Below, in pieces: positions 10,473 to 20,880 of a stretch of 46,334 bases of DNA. The notes beneath the pieces are model-generated. The model saw nothing but the letters and a program-made list of their open reading frames with translations. It did not search any database and was not told the origin of the DNA. Position 1 is the stretch's first letter; the number at the start of each line of letters is the position of its first letter. The position numbers and the translations under genes are program-made. Location: contig CASERY010000032.1 in the NCBI GenBank assembly GCA_949290385.1, positions 1-46,334 on the forward strand, read 5' to 3'. The DNA comes from an uncultured bacterium. Its GTDB lineage: Bacteria; Verrucomicrobiota; Lentisphaeria; Victivallales; UBA1829.

Positions 10473-10488
10473 AGCATTTTTTGTGCCA
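10473..10488 (-). promoter_or_regulatory. Sigma-54 (-24/-12) promoter for gltB
   Basis: Read on the minus strand the site is TGGCAC-N5-ATGCT. It preserves the invariant GG and GC exactly ten bases apart and differs from consensus only in the first base of the -12 element. It lies about 43 bases before the gltB ATG, and the activator palindromes are 43-75 bases further upstream, a normal distance. Confidence 0.75.
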
Positions 10489-10530
10489 ATAAGATTTTTA
10501 GCTGGAGTGTACTGTCAGACTGTGTTAATT

Positions 10531-10547
10531 ATTACATAAAATGTAAT
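10531..10547. promoter_or_regulatory. Activator-binding palindrome 1 (putative UAS)
   Basis: ATTACATAAAATGTAAT is a perfect inverted repeat (7-base arms, AAA centre). With the second copy it lies between the two sigma-54 promoters, centres 32 bp apart, about three helical turns. This is the arrangement expected for an enhancer bound by dimers of a Fis-type HTH activator such as the NifA-like protein encoded in the gltB operon. Confidence 0.7.
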
Positions 10548-10562
10548 ACGATATGCGTCATT

Positions 10563-10579
10563 TTTACATAATATGTAAA
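10563..10579. promoter_or_regulatory. Activator-binding palindrome 2 (putative UAS)
   Basis: TTTACATAATATGTAAA is the second perfect inverted repeat (7-base arms, AAT centre), sharing the TTACAT/ATGTAA half-sites with palindrome 1. It ends 31 bases before the -24 element of the glnA promoter. Confidence 0.7.
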
Positions 10580-10610
10580 TAATACAGAAAATTTCCAGCT
10601 CAGCAATGGT

Positions 10611-10626
10611 TGGCACAGTATTTGCT
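10611..10626 (+). promoter_or_regulatory. Sigma-54 (-24/-12) promoter for glnA operon
   Basis: TGGCAC-AGTAT-TTGCT matches the sigma-54 consensus (TGGCAC-N5-TTGCA/T) perfectly. Transcription would start near 10638, leaving a leader of about 70 bases before the glnA start at 10709. It also rules out the longer reading frame that would start at 10610. Confidence 0.88.
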
Positions 10627-10708
10627 ACACATCCTGGTAAAATCTGCAAGAAGAATAACAAAAAATGGAAAACAAAATCCATCAAACAACAATCAGGAGT
10701 GTTTAGAG

Positions 10709-12841
10709 ATGAGCAATCTGAATCGAGTGAATGCCGTGAACGCCGTGGCCAACCTCAAGGGGACTGTGCCGATGGCCGCCCAAGTTGCCGGGGCTGAAAA
10801 TTACGGTGAGGACGTCTTTAATGAAGATGTAATGCGTGAATATCTTCCCAAAGATACCTGCGCAAAACTTCTGGACACCATCCATAACGGCGCACCGCTG
10901 GATCCGGCCATTGCCGGCGATGTGGCTCACGCCATGAAAAAATGGGCTCTGGAAAGGGGTGCAACTCATTATACGCACTGGTTCCTGCCGCTGACTGGTT
11001 CCACCGCTGAAAAACATGACTCCTTCCTGGAACCTCATGGCGCCAAAGCGATCATGACGTTTTCTGGAAAAAACCTGATTGTAGGAGAACCGGATGCATC
11101 CAGCTTCCCCTCCGGCGGACTTCGTTCCACTTTTGAAGCACGCGGATATACGGCATGGGATCCCACAAGTCCTGCCTTCATCAAGCGCCATGGAAATGGA
11201 GCAACTCTGTGTATTCCTACCGCTTTCTGCTCCTATACGGGAGAAGCTCTGGATAAAAAGACTCCGCTGCTGCGTTCTATTCAGGCTCTGTCTATCTCTG
11301 CAAAGCGCCTGATGAAATGCTTTGGCCTTCCGGACGAGAAAGTTTCTGTAACCCTGGGCCCTGAACAGGAATATTTCCTGATCGACAAGCACTTCTATCT
11401 TCAGAGACCCGACCTGCTGCAGACCGGCCGCACAGTGTTCGGTGCTCCTCCTCCGAAACATCAGCAGCTGGAAGACCACTATTTCGGTTCCATCAAGATG
11501 CGCATTCTGAATTTTATGACAGAAGTGGAAAAGGAACTCTGGTCTCTGGGCATTCCTGCCAAGACACGTCACAATGAAGTGGCTCCGGCTCAGTTTGAAC
11601 TGGCTCCCATGTTTGAAGAGCTGAATCTTGCCTGCGACCACAATATGCTGGTGATGGAAGTCCTTCGCCAGGTCGCAGACCGCAACGGACTGGTATGTCT
11701 GCTTCATGAAAAACCCTTTGCAGGTGTCAATGGATCCGGAAAACACAACAACTGGTCTGTCTCCTATGGCAAGATCAACCTGCTGAATCCTGGAACGGAT
11801 CCGCATCAGAACTCGATCTTCCTGACAACGCTCTGCGCGGTGATTCAGGCTGTGGACAAACATGCAGATCTGCTGCGCGCCGCTGTAACAGGAACTGGCA
11901 ATGATCATCGTCTGGGAGCCAATGAAGCACCTCCGGCTATTATCTCCATCTATCTGGGCGATCAGCTGGCGGATGTTATCAATCAGCTGGAAAAAGGAGA
12001 GCCGAAGTCCAGCAAGCATGCGGGCGCTATGAAGATTGGCGTTGACACTCTTCCGAGCCTGCCGAAAGATGCTACAGACCGTAACAGAACAAGTCCGTTT
12101 GCATTTACAGGCAACAAGTTTGAATTCCGTGCACCGGGCTCCAGCCATTCCTGCGCGGATGCCAATACCGTGCTGAACACCATTGTGGCCGAAGCTTTTG
12201 ATGATATTGCATCCAAACTTGAGAAACTTTCAAAAGAGGAATTCCATTCCGGTCTTCAGAAGATCCTTCAGAAGATCATCAAGACACACAAGCGCATTAT
12301 TTTCAATGGCAACGGATATAATGACGAGTGGGTGAAAGAGGCAGAGAAACGCGGACTGCCCAACGCCAGAACAACTATGGAAGCTTTGAAAGCTCTGATT
12401 GTTCCGGAAAACATCCAGGTCTTTGAAAAGTATGGCGTGTTCAGTGCCAAAGAACTTGAGTCCCGTTACGAAGTTTTTGGCGAGGACTATTGCAGCAGAG
12501 TTAAAATCGAAGGTGAAATTGCCTATGAAATTGCTGCAAGCATGATTGTGCCTGTGGTGGAATCCCAGTATGGAAAAGTTGTACGGGATCTGGCAAATGC
12601 CAAGGCTGCCGGTATTAAAGACGGCGTCTCCGCGTTGACAGCCAATGCAAAGGAACTGGGCAAAGGACTTGAGGAACTGCATTCTAAGATCGCTGTCCTG
12701 AAAACAGCCATTGGAGAAGGATACAGCAAAATTATTCCTGCAATGACCGATTTGCGCAGCACCGTGGATGCTTTGGAAAAAATTGTTCCGGATGAATGCT
12801 GGCCGTTGCCGAAATATCGTGAAATGCTGTTCATTTACTGA
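10709..12841 (+). CDS. glnN: Glutamine synthetase type III
   Basis: It makes glutamine from glutamate, ammonia and ATP. The 710-residue length and sequence are those of the GSIII family found in Bacteroidetes, cyanobacteria and others, much longer than GSI. Visible GS motifs are [16 protein letters not shown] (about 290), [10 protein letters not shown] (about 340, ATP loop) and [13 protein letters not shown] (about 398). The frame is open upstream to 10610, but that overlaps the sigma-54 promoter. The start at 10709 ([13 protein letters not shown]) has AGGAG ten bases before it and fits the family. It is the first gene of a run that continues with purF-like, carA, pyrG and carB. No TAG. Confidence 0.95.
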   Translation: MSNLNRVNAVNAVANLKGTVPMAAQVAGAENYGEDVFNEDVMREYLPKDTCAKLLDTIHNGAPLDPAIAGDVAHAMKKWALERGATHYTHWFLPLTGSTAEKHDSFLEPHGAKAIMTFSGKNLIVGEPDASSFPSGGLRSTFEARGYTAWDPTSPAFIKRHGNGATLCIPTAFCSYTGEALDKKTPLLRSIQALSISAKRLMKCFGLPDEKVSVTLGPEQEYFLIDKHFYLQRPDLLQTGRTVFGAPPPKHQQLEDHYFGSIKMRILNFMTEVEKELWSLGIPAKTRHNEVAPAQFELAPMFEELNLACDHNMLVMEVLRQVADRNGLVCLLHEKPFAGVNGSGKHNNWSVSYGKINLLNPGTDPHQNSIFLTTLCAVIQAVDKHADLLRAAVTGTGNDHRLGANEAPPAIISIYLGDQLADVINQLEKGEPKSSKHAGAMKIGVDTLPSLPKDATDRNRTSPFAFTGNKFEFRAPGSSHSCADANTVLNTIVAEAFDDIASKLEKLSKEEFHSGLQKILQKIIKTHKRIIFNGNGYNDEWVKEAEKRGLPNARTTMEALKALIVPENIQVFEKYGVFSAKELESRYEVFGEDYCSRVKIEGEIAYEIAASMIVPVVESQYGKVVRDLANAKAAGIKDGVSALTANAKELGKGLEELHSKIAVLKTAIGEGYSKIIPAMTDLRSTVDALEKIVPDECWPLPKYREMLFIY

Positions 12842-12867
12842 TAGAGTTTCACGGAGAAAAGCGGATT

Positions 12868-14604
12868 ATGTCTGATACACTCAAACATGAATGTGGAGTC
12901 TCTCTGCTGAGACTCCGCAAGCCGCTTGATTATTATGTTCGGAAATATGGAACGCAGGCTTTCGGTTTTCAAAAGCTTGCGCTCCTTCTTGAGAAACAGC
13001 ATAATCGAGGGCAGGACGGCGCAGGTATTGCGTGCGTGAAATTGGATCCGGCACCCGGGCAGCCATGTTACACCGTGGAAAAGTCCGTGGCAAGCAATCC
13101 CCTGGCGGATCTGCTGGAACGGATCGGAAAAAAAATAAACAACGGCTGTGATTTATATAGCGGAGAGCTCCTGCTGGGACATCTCCGCTATGCCACATTC
13201 GGGAGACATGAGCTGGACGCATGTCATCCGTTTGTGAAGGACAGTTCCCGTCTGGAAAAAGTCCTGCTGATGGCAGGCAATTTCAATCTGACAAACACCC
13301 ATAGCCTTATGCAGAAACTGATGGAGCTTGGGTATCATCCGTCCAGCCGTGCAGACGGATATGTCATTCTGGAGCTGCTGACTCACTATCTTGAAAAGGC
13401 GCTGGCTCTTCAGGGCAGGAACTATGATCTTGTCCATGTTCTCCGCCAGACTGCAGAACAGTTTGACGGCGCTTTTACTTTCTGCGGAATTCTTGGAGAC
13501 GGAACCGCATTTGCCCTGCGCGATCCTCATGGTATTCGCCCGGGGTATTTTTATTTTGACGATGAAGTAGCTGTAGCGGCTTCTGAGCGGCCTGCCATCC
13601 AGGCGGCATTTAATTGTGCTACGGCGGAAGTACAGGAAATTCAGCCTGGACAGGCTGTCATTATTCGAAGAGACGGCTCTGTGGAATTTGCCAGCTGTCT
13701 TCCTCCGCAGGAAAGAAGATCCTGCGTTTTTGAACGCATTTACTTTTCCAGGGCAAATGATGCGGATATCCATCATGAACGCAAGAAACTCGGGCATACT
13801 CTGATCCCTCAGGTACTGCGCGCCATTGGAAAGGATTTGGACAATACTTTTTTCAGCTATATACCTAATTCTGCACAGGTTTGTTTTCATGGCCTTCTGG
13901 AATCCATGTTTGAGCTGGGTGTCCAGTGCGGGAAGTCCATCCGGTTTGGACAGATTGCCGTGAAAGATGCAAAATTCCGGACTTTTATTGCCGATGCCGC
14001 GTGCAGAAAAGATTTTTATATGCACATCTATGATGTAACCTACGGACTGGTACGGCCCGGGGCGGATAACCTGGTTGTACTGGATGATTCCATTGTGCGG
14101 GGGAATACCATGCGCAATGCCATTCTGCCGATTCTGGACCGTCTTCAGCCGAAGAAGGTGATTGTGGCGTCTTCGGCGCCTCCTGTCAAATATCCGGATT
14201 GTTACGGAATAGATATGGCAACACTTCAGGAACTGGTGGCATTCAATGCTCTGGTGGAACTCTTGAAGAGAGATCACAAGATGTACCTGCTGGAACAGGC
14301 TTATCACCGGGCTGAGGAACAGCTGAAAGGGCCGGATTCGGAAATGACAAACTGTCTGAAAGATGTCTATCAGGAGTATTCCGACCAGGAAATTTCAGAC
14401 GCTATTACCTTACTACTGAGACCGGAAAGCATGAATTCCGAACTGGAAGTTGTGTTTCAGACTTGTGCCAATCTGCGCAGATCCTGTCCGAATTATACTG
14501 GAGACTGGTATTTTACAGGGGACTATCCGACTCCCGGTGGATTCCGGGTGGTTAATCAGGCGCTAGTGAATTTTATGGAACACAAAGATGAAAGAGCGTA
14601 CTGA
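12868..14604 (+). CDS. Amidophosphoribosyltransferase-like protein (PurF family)
   Basis: The 578 residues combine an N-terminal class II glutamine amidotransferase domain with a C-terminal phosphoribosyltransferase domain. The probable Ntn nucleophile is Cys9 (KHECGVSLL), and HNRGQDGAG, GHLRYATFG and DPHGIRPGYF are typical glutaminase motifs. The PRPP-binding signature LVVLDDSIVRGNT is near residue 405. It resembles the long Bacteroides-type protein rather than the roughly 500-residue E. coli PurF. It may carry out the first step of purine synthesis (glutamine + PRPP to phosphoribosylamine), or be a paralogue with another acceptor. It lies 26 bases after glnA with a GGAG ribosome binding site. 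Confidence 0.85.
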   Translation: MSDTLKHECGVSLLRLRKPLDYYVRKYGTQAFGFQKLALLLEKQHNRGQDGAGIACVKLDPAPGQPCYTVEKSVASNPLADLLERIGKKINNGCDLYSGELLLGHLRYATFGRHELDACHPFVKDSSRLEKVLLMAGNFNLTNTHSLMQKLMELGYHPSSRADGYVILELLTHYLEKALALQGRNYDLVHVLRQTAEQFDGAFTFCGILGDGTAFALRDPHGIRPGYFYFDDEVAVAASERPAIQAAFNCATAEVQEIQPGQAVIIRRDGSVEFASCLPPQERRSCVFERIYFSRANDADIHHERKKLGHTLIPQVLRAIGKDLDNTFFSYIPNSAQVCFHGLLESMFELGVQCGKSIRFGQIAVKDAKFRTFIADAACRKDFYMHIYDVTYGLVRPGADNLVVLDDSIVRGNTMRNAILPILDRLQPKKVIVASSAPPVKYPDCYGIDMATLQELVAFNALVELLKRDHKMYLLEQAYHRAEEQLKGPDSEMTNCLKDVYQEYSDQEISDAITLLLRPESMNSELEVVFQTCANLRRSCPNYTGDWYFTGDYPTPGGFRVVNQALVNFMEHKDERAY

Positions 14605-14608
14605 CAGG

Positions 14609-14636
14609 TTGTTTATTCTGAAAAACAGAGTATATT
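14609..14636 (+). promoter_or_regulatory. Possible internal promoter before carA
   Basis: TTGTTT and TATATT separated by 16 bases lie in the 76-base gap between the purF-like gene and carA. A housekeeping promoter here would let carA-pyrG-carB be expressed without sigma-54. The -35 match is modest. Confidence 0.35.
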
Positions 14637-14680
14637 AAAAGGTTTAGAAAAATGACCTCAAGATGTTTTAGGAGTTGCTA

Positions 14681-15781
14681 ATGCCCTCTTACATGTGGAA
14701 AGAAAAGCGGGAGAAGAAAGCGTTTCTGGCTCTTGCAGACGGAACCATATTTCATGGTGTCGGCTTTGGAGCTGAACAGGATACCGTGGGGGAAGTGGTA
14801 TTCAATACGGGGATGTCCGGATATCAGGAAATTCTGACGGATCCATCCTACGCCGGTCAGTTTGTTACGCTTACTGCTCCGGAGATTGGCAATTACGGGT
14901 GCAACGCGGATGATGTGGAATCCCGGGCTCTGTTTTTGAATGGACTGATTATTCATGAATTGAATCTGCCGTCGAATTTCCGTTCCGAATGGTCTCTGGA
15001 CGAATATTTGAAGCAGAATGGAAAAAGCGGAATATTCGGGGTGGATACCCGAGCCCTGACTTTGCTCCTGAGAGACCGGGGCTCCCAGAAGGCCTATCTG
15101 CATGTTTCAAAAGAACCTGTGGATGAAAAGGAAGCCGTGCGCAGAGCGCAGGAATGGGAAGGTCTGGATGGCAGAGATTATGCGTCGAAAGTGACTTGCC
15201 AGGCACGCTATGAATTCAACGCAGAAGGACGCTTTCATGTGGCGGCATACGATTTCGGAATCAAACTGAACATCCTGCGGGAGCTGGCGGCAGCGGACTG
15301 TCGCGTGACGGTTTTCCCTGCTAAAACGCCGGCTGAAGAAATTCTTGCGGATAACCCGGATGGCGTTTTCCTGTCCAATGGTCCGGCAGACCCTTCAGCG
15401 GTAACGTATGCTCTTGAAAATATTCGGAAGCTGCTGGGGAAAAAGCCTCTGATGGGTATTTGCCTGGGACATCAGCTGCTGGGGATCGCCTGCGGAGCTA
15501 CATGCGGACGTTTGAAATTTGGACATCATGGATGCAACCATCCTGTACGCAATCTTCTTACCGGAGCAGTGGAAATTACGAGCCAGAACCACAATTATGC
15601 GCTTCAGAAGCTTCCTGACTGTCTTGAAATGACCCACCTGAACCTGAATGACAATACGGTGGAAGGTATTCGGCACAAATCGCTGCCTGCCTTCAGTGTG
15701 CAGTATCATCCGGAGGCGGCTCCAGGGCCGCATGATTCGCAACAGCTGTTTGATGAATTCAGAAAACTCATGGAGAAATAA
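14681..15781 (+). CDS. carA: Carbamoyl-phosphate synthase small subunit
   Basis: CarA releases ammonia from glutamine and channels it to CarB for carbamoyl phosphate, feeding arginine and pyrimidine synthesis. The 366-residue protein has the CarA N-terminal domain ([20 protein letters not shown]) and a class I GATase domain with the nucleophile in [10 protein letters not shown] (about 261) and the [12 protein letters not shown] end motif. A TTAGGAG six bases before ATG 14681 favours that start over TTG 14675. pyrG follows 7 bases after its TAA. Confidence 0.95.
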   Translation: MPSYMWKEKREKKAFLALADGTIFHGVGFGAEQDTVGEVVFNTGMSGYQEILTDPSYAGQFVTLTAPEIGNYGCNADDVESRALFLNGLIIHELNLPSNFRSEWSLDEYLKQNGKSGIFGVDTRALTLLLRDRGSQKAYLHVSKEPVDEKEAVRRAQEWEGLDGRDYASKVTCQARYEFNAEGRFHVAAYDFGIKLNILRELAAADCRVTVFPAKTPAEEILADNPDGVFLSNGPADPSAVTYALENIRKLLGKKPLMGICLGHQLLGIACGATCGRLKFGHHGCNHPVRNLLTGAVEITSQNHNYALQKLPDCLEMTHLNLNDNTVEGIRHKSLPAFSVQYHPEAAPGPHDSQQLFDEFRKLMEK

Positions 15782-15788
15782 CGGTCCG

Positions 15789-17408
15789 ATGAAAACGAAA
15801 CATATCTTTATTACGGGTGGCGTGGTATCCAGTCTTGGAAAAGGCATTACCGGCGCTGCGCTCGCCATGCTGCTGGAAAAACGCGGCTATCGTGTGGCTA
15901 TGCAGAAACTGGATCCGTATCTGAATGTAGATCCCGGCACCATGAGTCCGTTTCAGCACGGGGAAGTTTTTGTAACGGATGACGGAGCGGAAACAGATCT
16001 GGATCTGGGGCATTATGAACGCATTGCAGGGGTTACTTGTTCAAAGGCCAGCAACTATACTTCCGGAAAAATTTACAGCAATGTGATTGCCAGGGAACGT
16101 TCCGGCGGATATCTGGGCGGTACCGTTCAGGTGATTCCCCACATAACGGATGAAATCAAGAAGGCTATGCGTTCGCTGCATTAGCCACATGTGGACATTG
16201 CTATTACAGAAATTGGCGGTACTTCCGGTGATATTGAGTCTCTGCCTTTTCTGGAGGCTGCGCGTCAGTTTAAACTGGAATCTGCGGCAAATGATGTGAT
16301 TTTTCTGCATCTGACACTGGTGCCTTTCATACGGGCGGCGAAGGAACTTAAAACAAAGCCTTCCCAGCACTCTGTGGCGACTCTTCGTGGAATCGGCATT
16401 GAACCCGATCTGCTGGTATGCCGTTCAGAAGTGCCGCTGGAAGAGGATCATTTCAAGAAGCTGTCCATGTTCTGCAATGTACCCACACGCTATGTGGTGG
16501 AGGAACTGGATGTCAAGAATTCCATTTATGAAGTGCCGCTGGAACTGGCGCGCCAGGAACTGGATCTGAAAGTGCTGGAGCTGCTGAATATGGAGCCTGG
16601 AACGCTGGATCTGGACAGTTACCGTCAATGGCTGGACGGCGTTCTGCATCCGCAGAAGGAATGCACTGTGGCCGTTGTCGGCAAATATATCAAGCATCAG
16701 GATGCCTACAAAAGTATTTATGAAGCACTTCACCATGCGGGTATTAAGCATTCTGCCAGAGTGAAATTCCTTCTGGTGGAGGCGGAAGATCTGGAATCTT
16801 CGGATGCAGAAAAAATCCTGGGGCCTGCAGATGCCATTCTGGTGCCGGGTGGATTCGGGGAACGCGGAGTTCGTGGGAAAGTCAAGGCTGTGGAATACGC
16901 CAGGACGCATAAAGTGCCGTTCCTTGGAATCTGTCTGGGAATGCAGTGCGCTGTTATTGAGTTCGCTCGGGATGTGCTCGGCTGGAAAGACGCCAACAGC
17001 ACGGAATTCAATGAAATGACAACGCATCCGGTCATCGACCTGATGCTGGAACAGCGGAGCATTACAGACAAAGGCGGAACTATGCGCCTGGGGGCGTATC
17101 CGTGTGTATTTGATCCGGAATCTCTGGCAGCGAAAATCTACGGGAAAACTGAAATTTCGGAACGGCATCGCCATCGTTATGAGTTCAATTCAAAATACCG
17201 AAAAGATCTGGAGGACGCAGGACTTTCGATTGCCGGAACAAATCCGGAATCAGGACTTGTAGAGGTTGTGGAATTGAAAGATCATCCATATTTTATTGGC
17301 TGTCAGTATCATCCGGAGTTCAAATCCCGTCCGCAGGATCCGCATCCGCTGTTTGCCGGACTGATTGCCGCTGCATTGAAAGGACATGAACATGCCAAAG
17401 CGCAATGA
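15789..17408 (+). CDS. pyrG: CTP synthase (one in-frame TAG)
   Basis: Converts UTP to CTP with ATP and glutamine. Read through TAG it gives 539 residues, the normal family length. The N-terminal synthase domain has the P-loop-like [10 protein letters not shown]; the C-terminal GATase domain has the nucleophile in [10 protein letters not shown] (about 380) and [10 protein letters not shown]. Codon 132 is TAG (16182-16184), between [19 protein letters not shown] and [20 protein letters not shown]. Both flanks are conserved core sequence and the frame does not change, so decay is very unlikely. The residue at this exact position is variable in the family. It ends in TGA inside the start of carB (17-base overlap), so the two are coupled. 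Confidence 0.95.
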
Positions 17409-20400
17409 TATTCATAAAATTATGCTGATCGGCTCAGGTCCGATTGTAATCGGGCAGGGCTGTGAGTTCGACTATTCAGGAGTCCAGGCATGCAAAGTCC
17501 TCCGCAGAGAGGGCTACGAAGTGGTGCTGGTCAATTCCAATCCGGCCACAATTATGACGGATCCGGAAATGGCGGACCGCACGTATATTGAACCCTTGAC
17601 GGTGGATATTCTTCATGAAATTATCCGCCGTGAACGTCCGGATGCACTTCTCCCGACGCTGGGCGGTCAGACCGCCCTGAATCTGGCTATGGAATTGAAT
17701 GAAAAAGGCGTTCTGGACCGCTATCAGGTGGAGCTTATCGGCGCAAAAGCCGATGCCATCGCCCGTGCGGAGGACCGTCAGCTGTTCAAGGAGACCATGC
17801 TGAAAATCGGACTGGATCTGCCTCGGTCCGGCTCAGCTCATTCCATGTAGGAAGCCGAAGCTGTGGCGGATACCATTGGTACCTGGCCGCTGATTATCCG
17901 TCCGGGATTCACGCTGGGAGGAACCGGCGGAGGCATTGCGCGGAACAAGGAGGAGTTTCAGACCATTGTAACTCGCGGTCTGGATGCGTCTCTGAATACA
18001 GAAGTCTTGATTGAAGAATCTCTTCTGGGCTGGAAAGAGTTTGAAATGGAAGTCATGTGCGACCGCAAAGGCAATGCTGTGATTGTGTGCTCCATAGAAA
18101 ACGTTGACCCCATGGGAGTCCATACAGGAGACTCCATTACCATTGCTCCGATCCAGACTCTGACAGACCGGGAATATCAGGCTATGCGCGATGACTCGCT
18201 GAAGGTGATGAAAGCCATTGGCGTGGAAACTGGCGGATCCAATGTGCAGTGGGCCGTAAATCCGGAGACAGGGCGCAGAATCATTATTGAAATGAATCCG
18301 CGTGTATCCAGATCTTCTGCATTGGCATCCAAGGCTACGGGATTCCCGATTGCAAAAATCGCGGCGCTGCTTGCTGTGGGCTATACCCTGGATGAACTGA
18401 GAAATGATATTACGGGAAGCACACCATCGTGTTTTGAGCCGTCGCTGGATTATATTGTCACAAAAGTGCCGCGCTTCACTTTTGAGAAATTCCCTAAAGC
18501 TGATTCCACTCTGGGCACTCAGATGAAGTCTGTGGGAGAAGCCATGGCGATCGGCAGAAACCTGAAACAGTCTTTCCAGAAGGCGTTGCGTTCTCTGGAG
18601 ACAGGCCGTGCTGGTTTCGGGGCGGATGGGAAAGACGAAAAATATGAATCTGCATCTGACGAAGTCCTAGCAGAAGAGATTGCACGTCCCAGCGCAGAAC
18701 GGATTTTCTATGTGCGTGCAGCATTCCGCCGAGGCTGGAATGTCGATAGGGTATATGAACTTAGCGGAATTGACCGGTATTTCCTGCGCCATTTTGAGGA
18801 GCTGGCCTGTTTCGAGGATGAGATCCGCTCTGCAGGAACGCTGGAAAACTTGAAAAAAGATCATTCATTGTTCCGCCAGATCAAGGAATTTGGATACAGT
18901 GACCGGCAGATCGCTTTTCTGCTGGGCTGTACAGAAAAGGATGTTTCCAGAGCACGCCGTGAAACTGGTCTGATTCCAGTATTCGGTTCTGTGGATACAT
19001 GTGCTGGAGAATTTGAAGCTAGAACCCCCTATTATTACAGTTGTTATGCGGACCATGGAGAACCCAGAAGAGATTCAGCCGGGAAAAAATCCATCATGAT
19101 TCTGGGGGGTGGGCCCAACCGGATTGGGCAGGGCATTGAGTTTGACTACTGTTGCTGCCATGCGGCATTTGCACTCCGGAAGGCCGGCTATGAAGTTGTG
19201 ATGGTGAACTCGAATCCGGAAACGGTTTCCACGGATTACGACACATCCGACAAATTGTACTTTGAACCGCTGACGCTGGAAGATGTGATGCATGTATACG
19301 AGCGTGAAGGCTGTTCCGGCGTGATTGTCCAGTTCGGCGGACAGACTCCGCTGAATCTGGCGCAGAAGCTGAAGGATGCAGGAGCCAATGTCATTGGAAC
19401 CAGTCCGGATGACATTGATCTCGCGGAAGACCGGGATTACTTTAAACAGCTTTCCGCAAAAATCGGCATTCTTCAGCCGGAAAATGGTATTGCGCATAAT
19501 CCGGAAGAAGCCATGGAAGTCTGCCGTAGAATTGGGTATCCTGTGCTGGTTCGTCCGTCGTTTGTGCTGGGCGGGCGCGGCATGGTGATTGTGCATCATG
19601 AAGAGAATCTGCGGGAGTTTGTGGAGCAGGCGGAAGCCATTGCACCGGGTAAGCCTATCCTGATTGACCGTTTCCTGCAGAATGCGGTGGAACTGGATGT
19701 GGATTGTATTTCCGACGGACACAGAACTGTGATCGGCGCTATTCTGGAACATGTGGAGCCGGCGGGAATTCATTCAGGAGATTCTGCAAGTATTACACCA
19801 CCTATGACGCTGTCTCAGGAAATTCAGGAGAAAGTTCGTGAATATGCGCGTGCTTTTGCCAAGGAACTGCATGTGTGCGGACTGATGAATATGCAGCTTG
19901 CCGTGAAGGACGGCCAGATTTACATGATCGAAGTAAATCCCAGAGCTTCACGCACGGTTCCGTTTGTCAGTAAGGCCATTGGTGTTCCGCTGGCAGGACT
20001 GGCCTCTCTGTGCCAGACAGGAAAGACACTGGACGAGCTGGGATTTACAGAAGAGGTTAAAATCCCCTATGTTGCCGTGAAGGAAGCCGTATTCCCGTTT
20101 GTAAAATTCCCGGGAGTGGATGTGGTGCTGTCTCCGGAAATGAAGTCGACAGGCGAAGTTATGAGTCTGGACCGCGATTACGGTCTGGCATACCTCAAAA
20201 GCCAGATTGCAGCAGGAAACAGACTGCCGTCTTCGGGGAATGTCTTTATCTCCATCAAGGATGAGGACAAACCGAAGGTTGTTCCACTGGCACGCCGTCT
20301 GGAGAAGTTGGGCTATCATCTGTACGCTACGCGAGGAACTTCAACCCTGCTGTACGACAATGGAATCAAAACCAATGCCATTTTCCGGATTTCCAGAGGC

Positions 20401-20658
20401 CGTCCAAATCTTCTGGACCTGATCCGGGACAAGGAAGTTCAATGGATTGTCAATACCACAGAGCAGGGTGAAGAAGCCATGGTGGATGAAGTACAGATCC
20501 GTTCAAAAGCCATTATTGCGGGAATTCCGCTGACAACAACGCTGGAGGGACTTGTTGCCGCCATTGAAGGGTTGACCGATAAAATGGATTTCGGCAGATT
20601 TGAAGTCTGCAGTCTGCAGGAATATCACCGTCATATTCATACAGCTTTGAAACGTTGA
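17392..20658 (+). CDS. carB: Carbamoyl-phosphate synthase large subunit (one in-frame TAG)
   Basis: The 1088 residues contain two ATP-grasp halves (the first opens [17 protein letters not shown]; the second [16 protein letters not shown] near 571) and a C-terminal MGS-like allosteric domain. The start [14 protein letters not shown] aligns directly with E. coli CarB, so ATG 17392 is preferred over 17386. Codon 153 is TAG (17848-17850) in [22 protein letters not shown]. coli has Glu there in RSGIAHTMEEALAVA. The ATP-grasp sequence continues directly after it. It is last in the glutamine operon and ends in TGA just before two hairpins. Confidence 0.96.
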
Positions 20659-20667
20659 CAACTCAAT

Positions 20668-20690
20668 GGAGAACGGCCAGACGGTTCTCC
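20668..20690 (+). terminator. First hairpin after carB
   Basis: GGAGAAC (20668-20674) pairs with GTTCTCC (20684-20690) around a 9-base loop, directly before the main terminator. It may help termination or protect the mRNA end. Confidence 0.45.
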
Positions 20691-20695
20691 TCAGC

Positions 20696-20745
20696 AAAAA
20701 GTCTCATATTTCCGCATTCGCAGAATATGAGACTTTTTGTTTTTC
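20696..20745 (+). terminator. Rho-independent terminator of the glnA-carB operon
   Basis: A perfect 15-bp inverted repeat, AAAAAGTCTCATATT (20696-20710) with AATATGAGACTTTTT (20724-20738), is followed by GTTTTT. The A/T ends make it a possible bidirectional terminator. Confidence 0.9.
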
Positions 20746-20880
20746 AGAAGAATGGAAGTTTTTCCCGGAAAGAAAAGAGGAAATGGGAAAAGTTTGGTCC
20801 TTTTTTTATGAGAATGCTTTTATTTTTTCAGAAAAAGGACTATCTTACCGCGGAAAACAGTTGAACTGGAGTTTGGGAAA

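Noticed and set aside
10610..10708. Upstream extension of glutamine synthetase
   Set aside because: It would start on top of the sigma-54 promoter, before the transcript begins; ATG 10709 has a good ribosome binding site.
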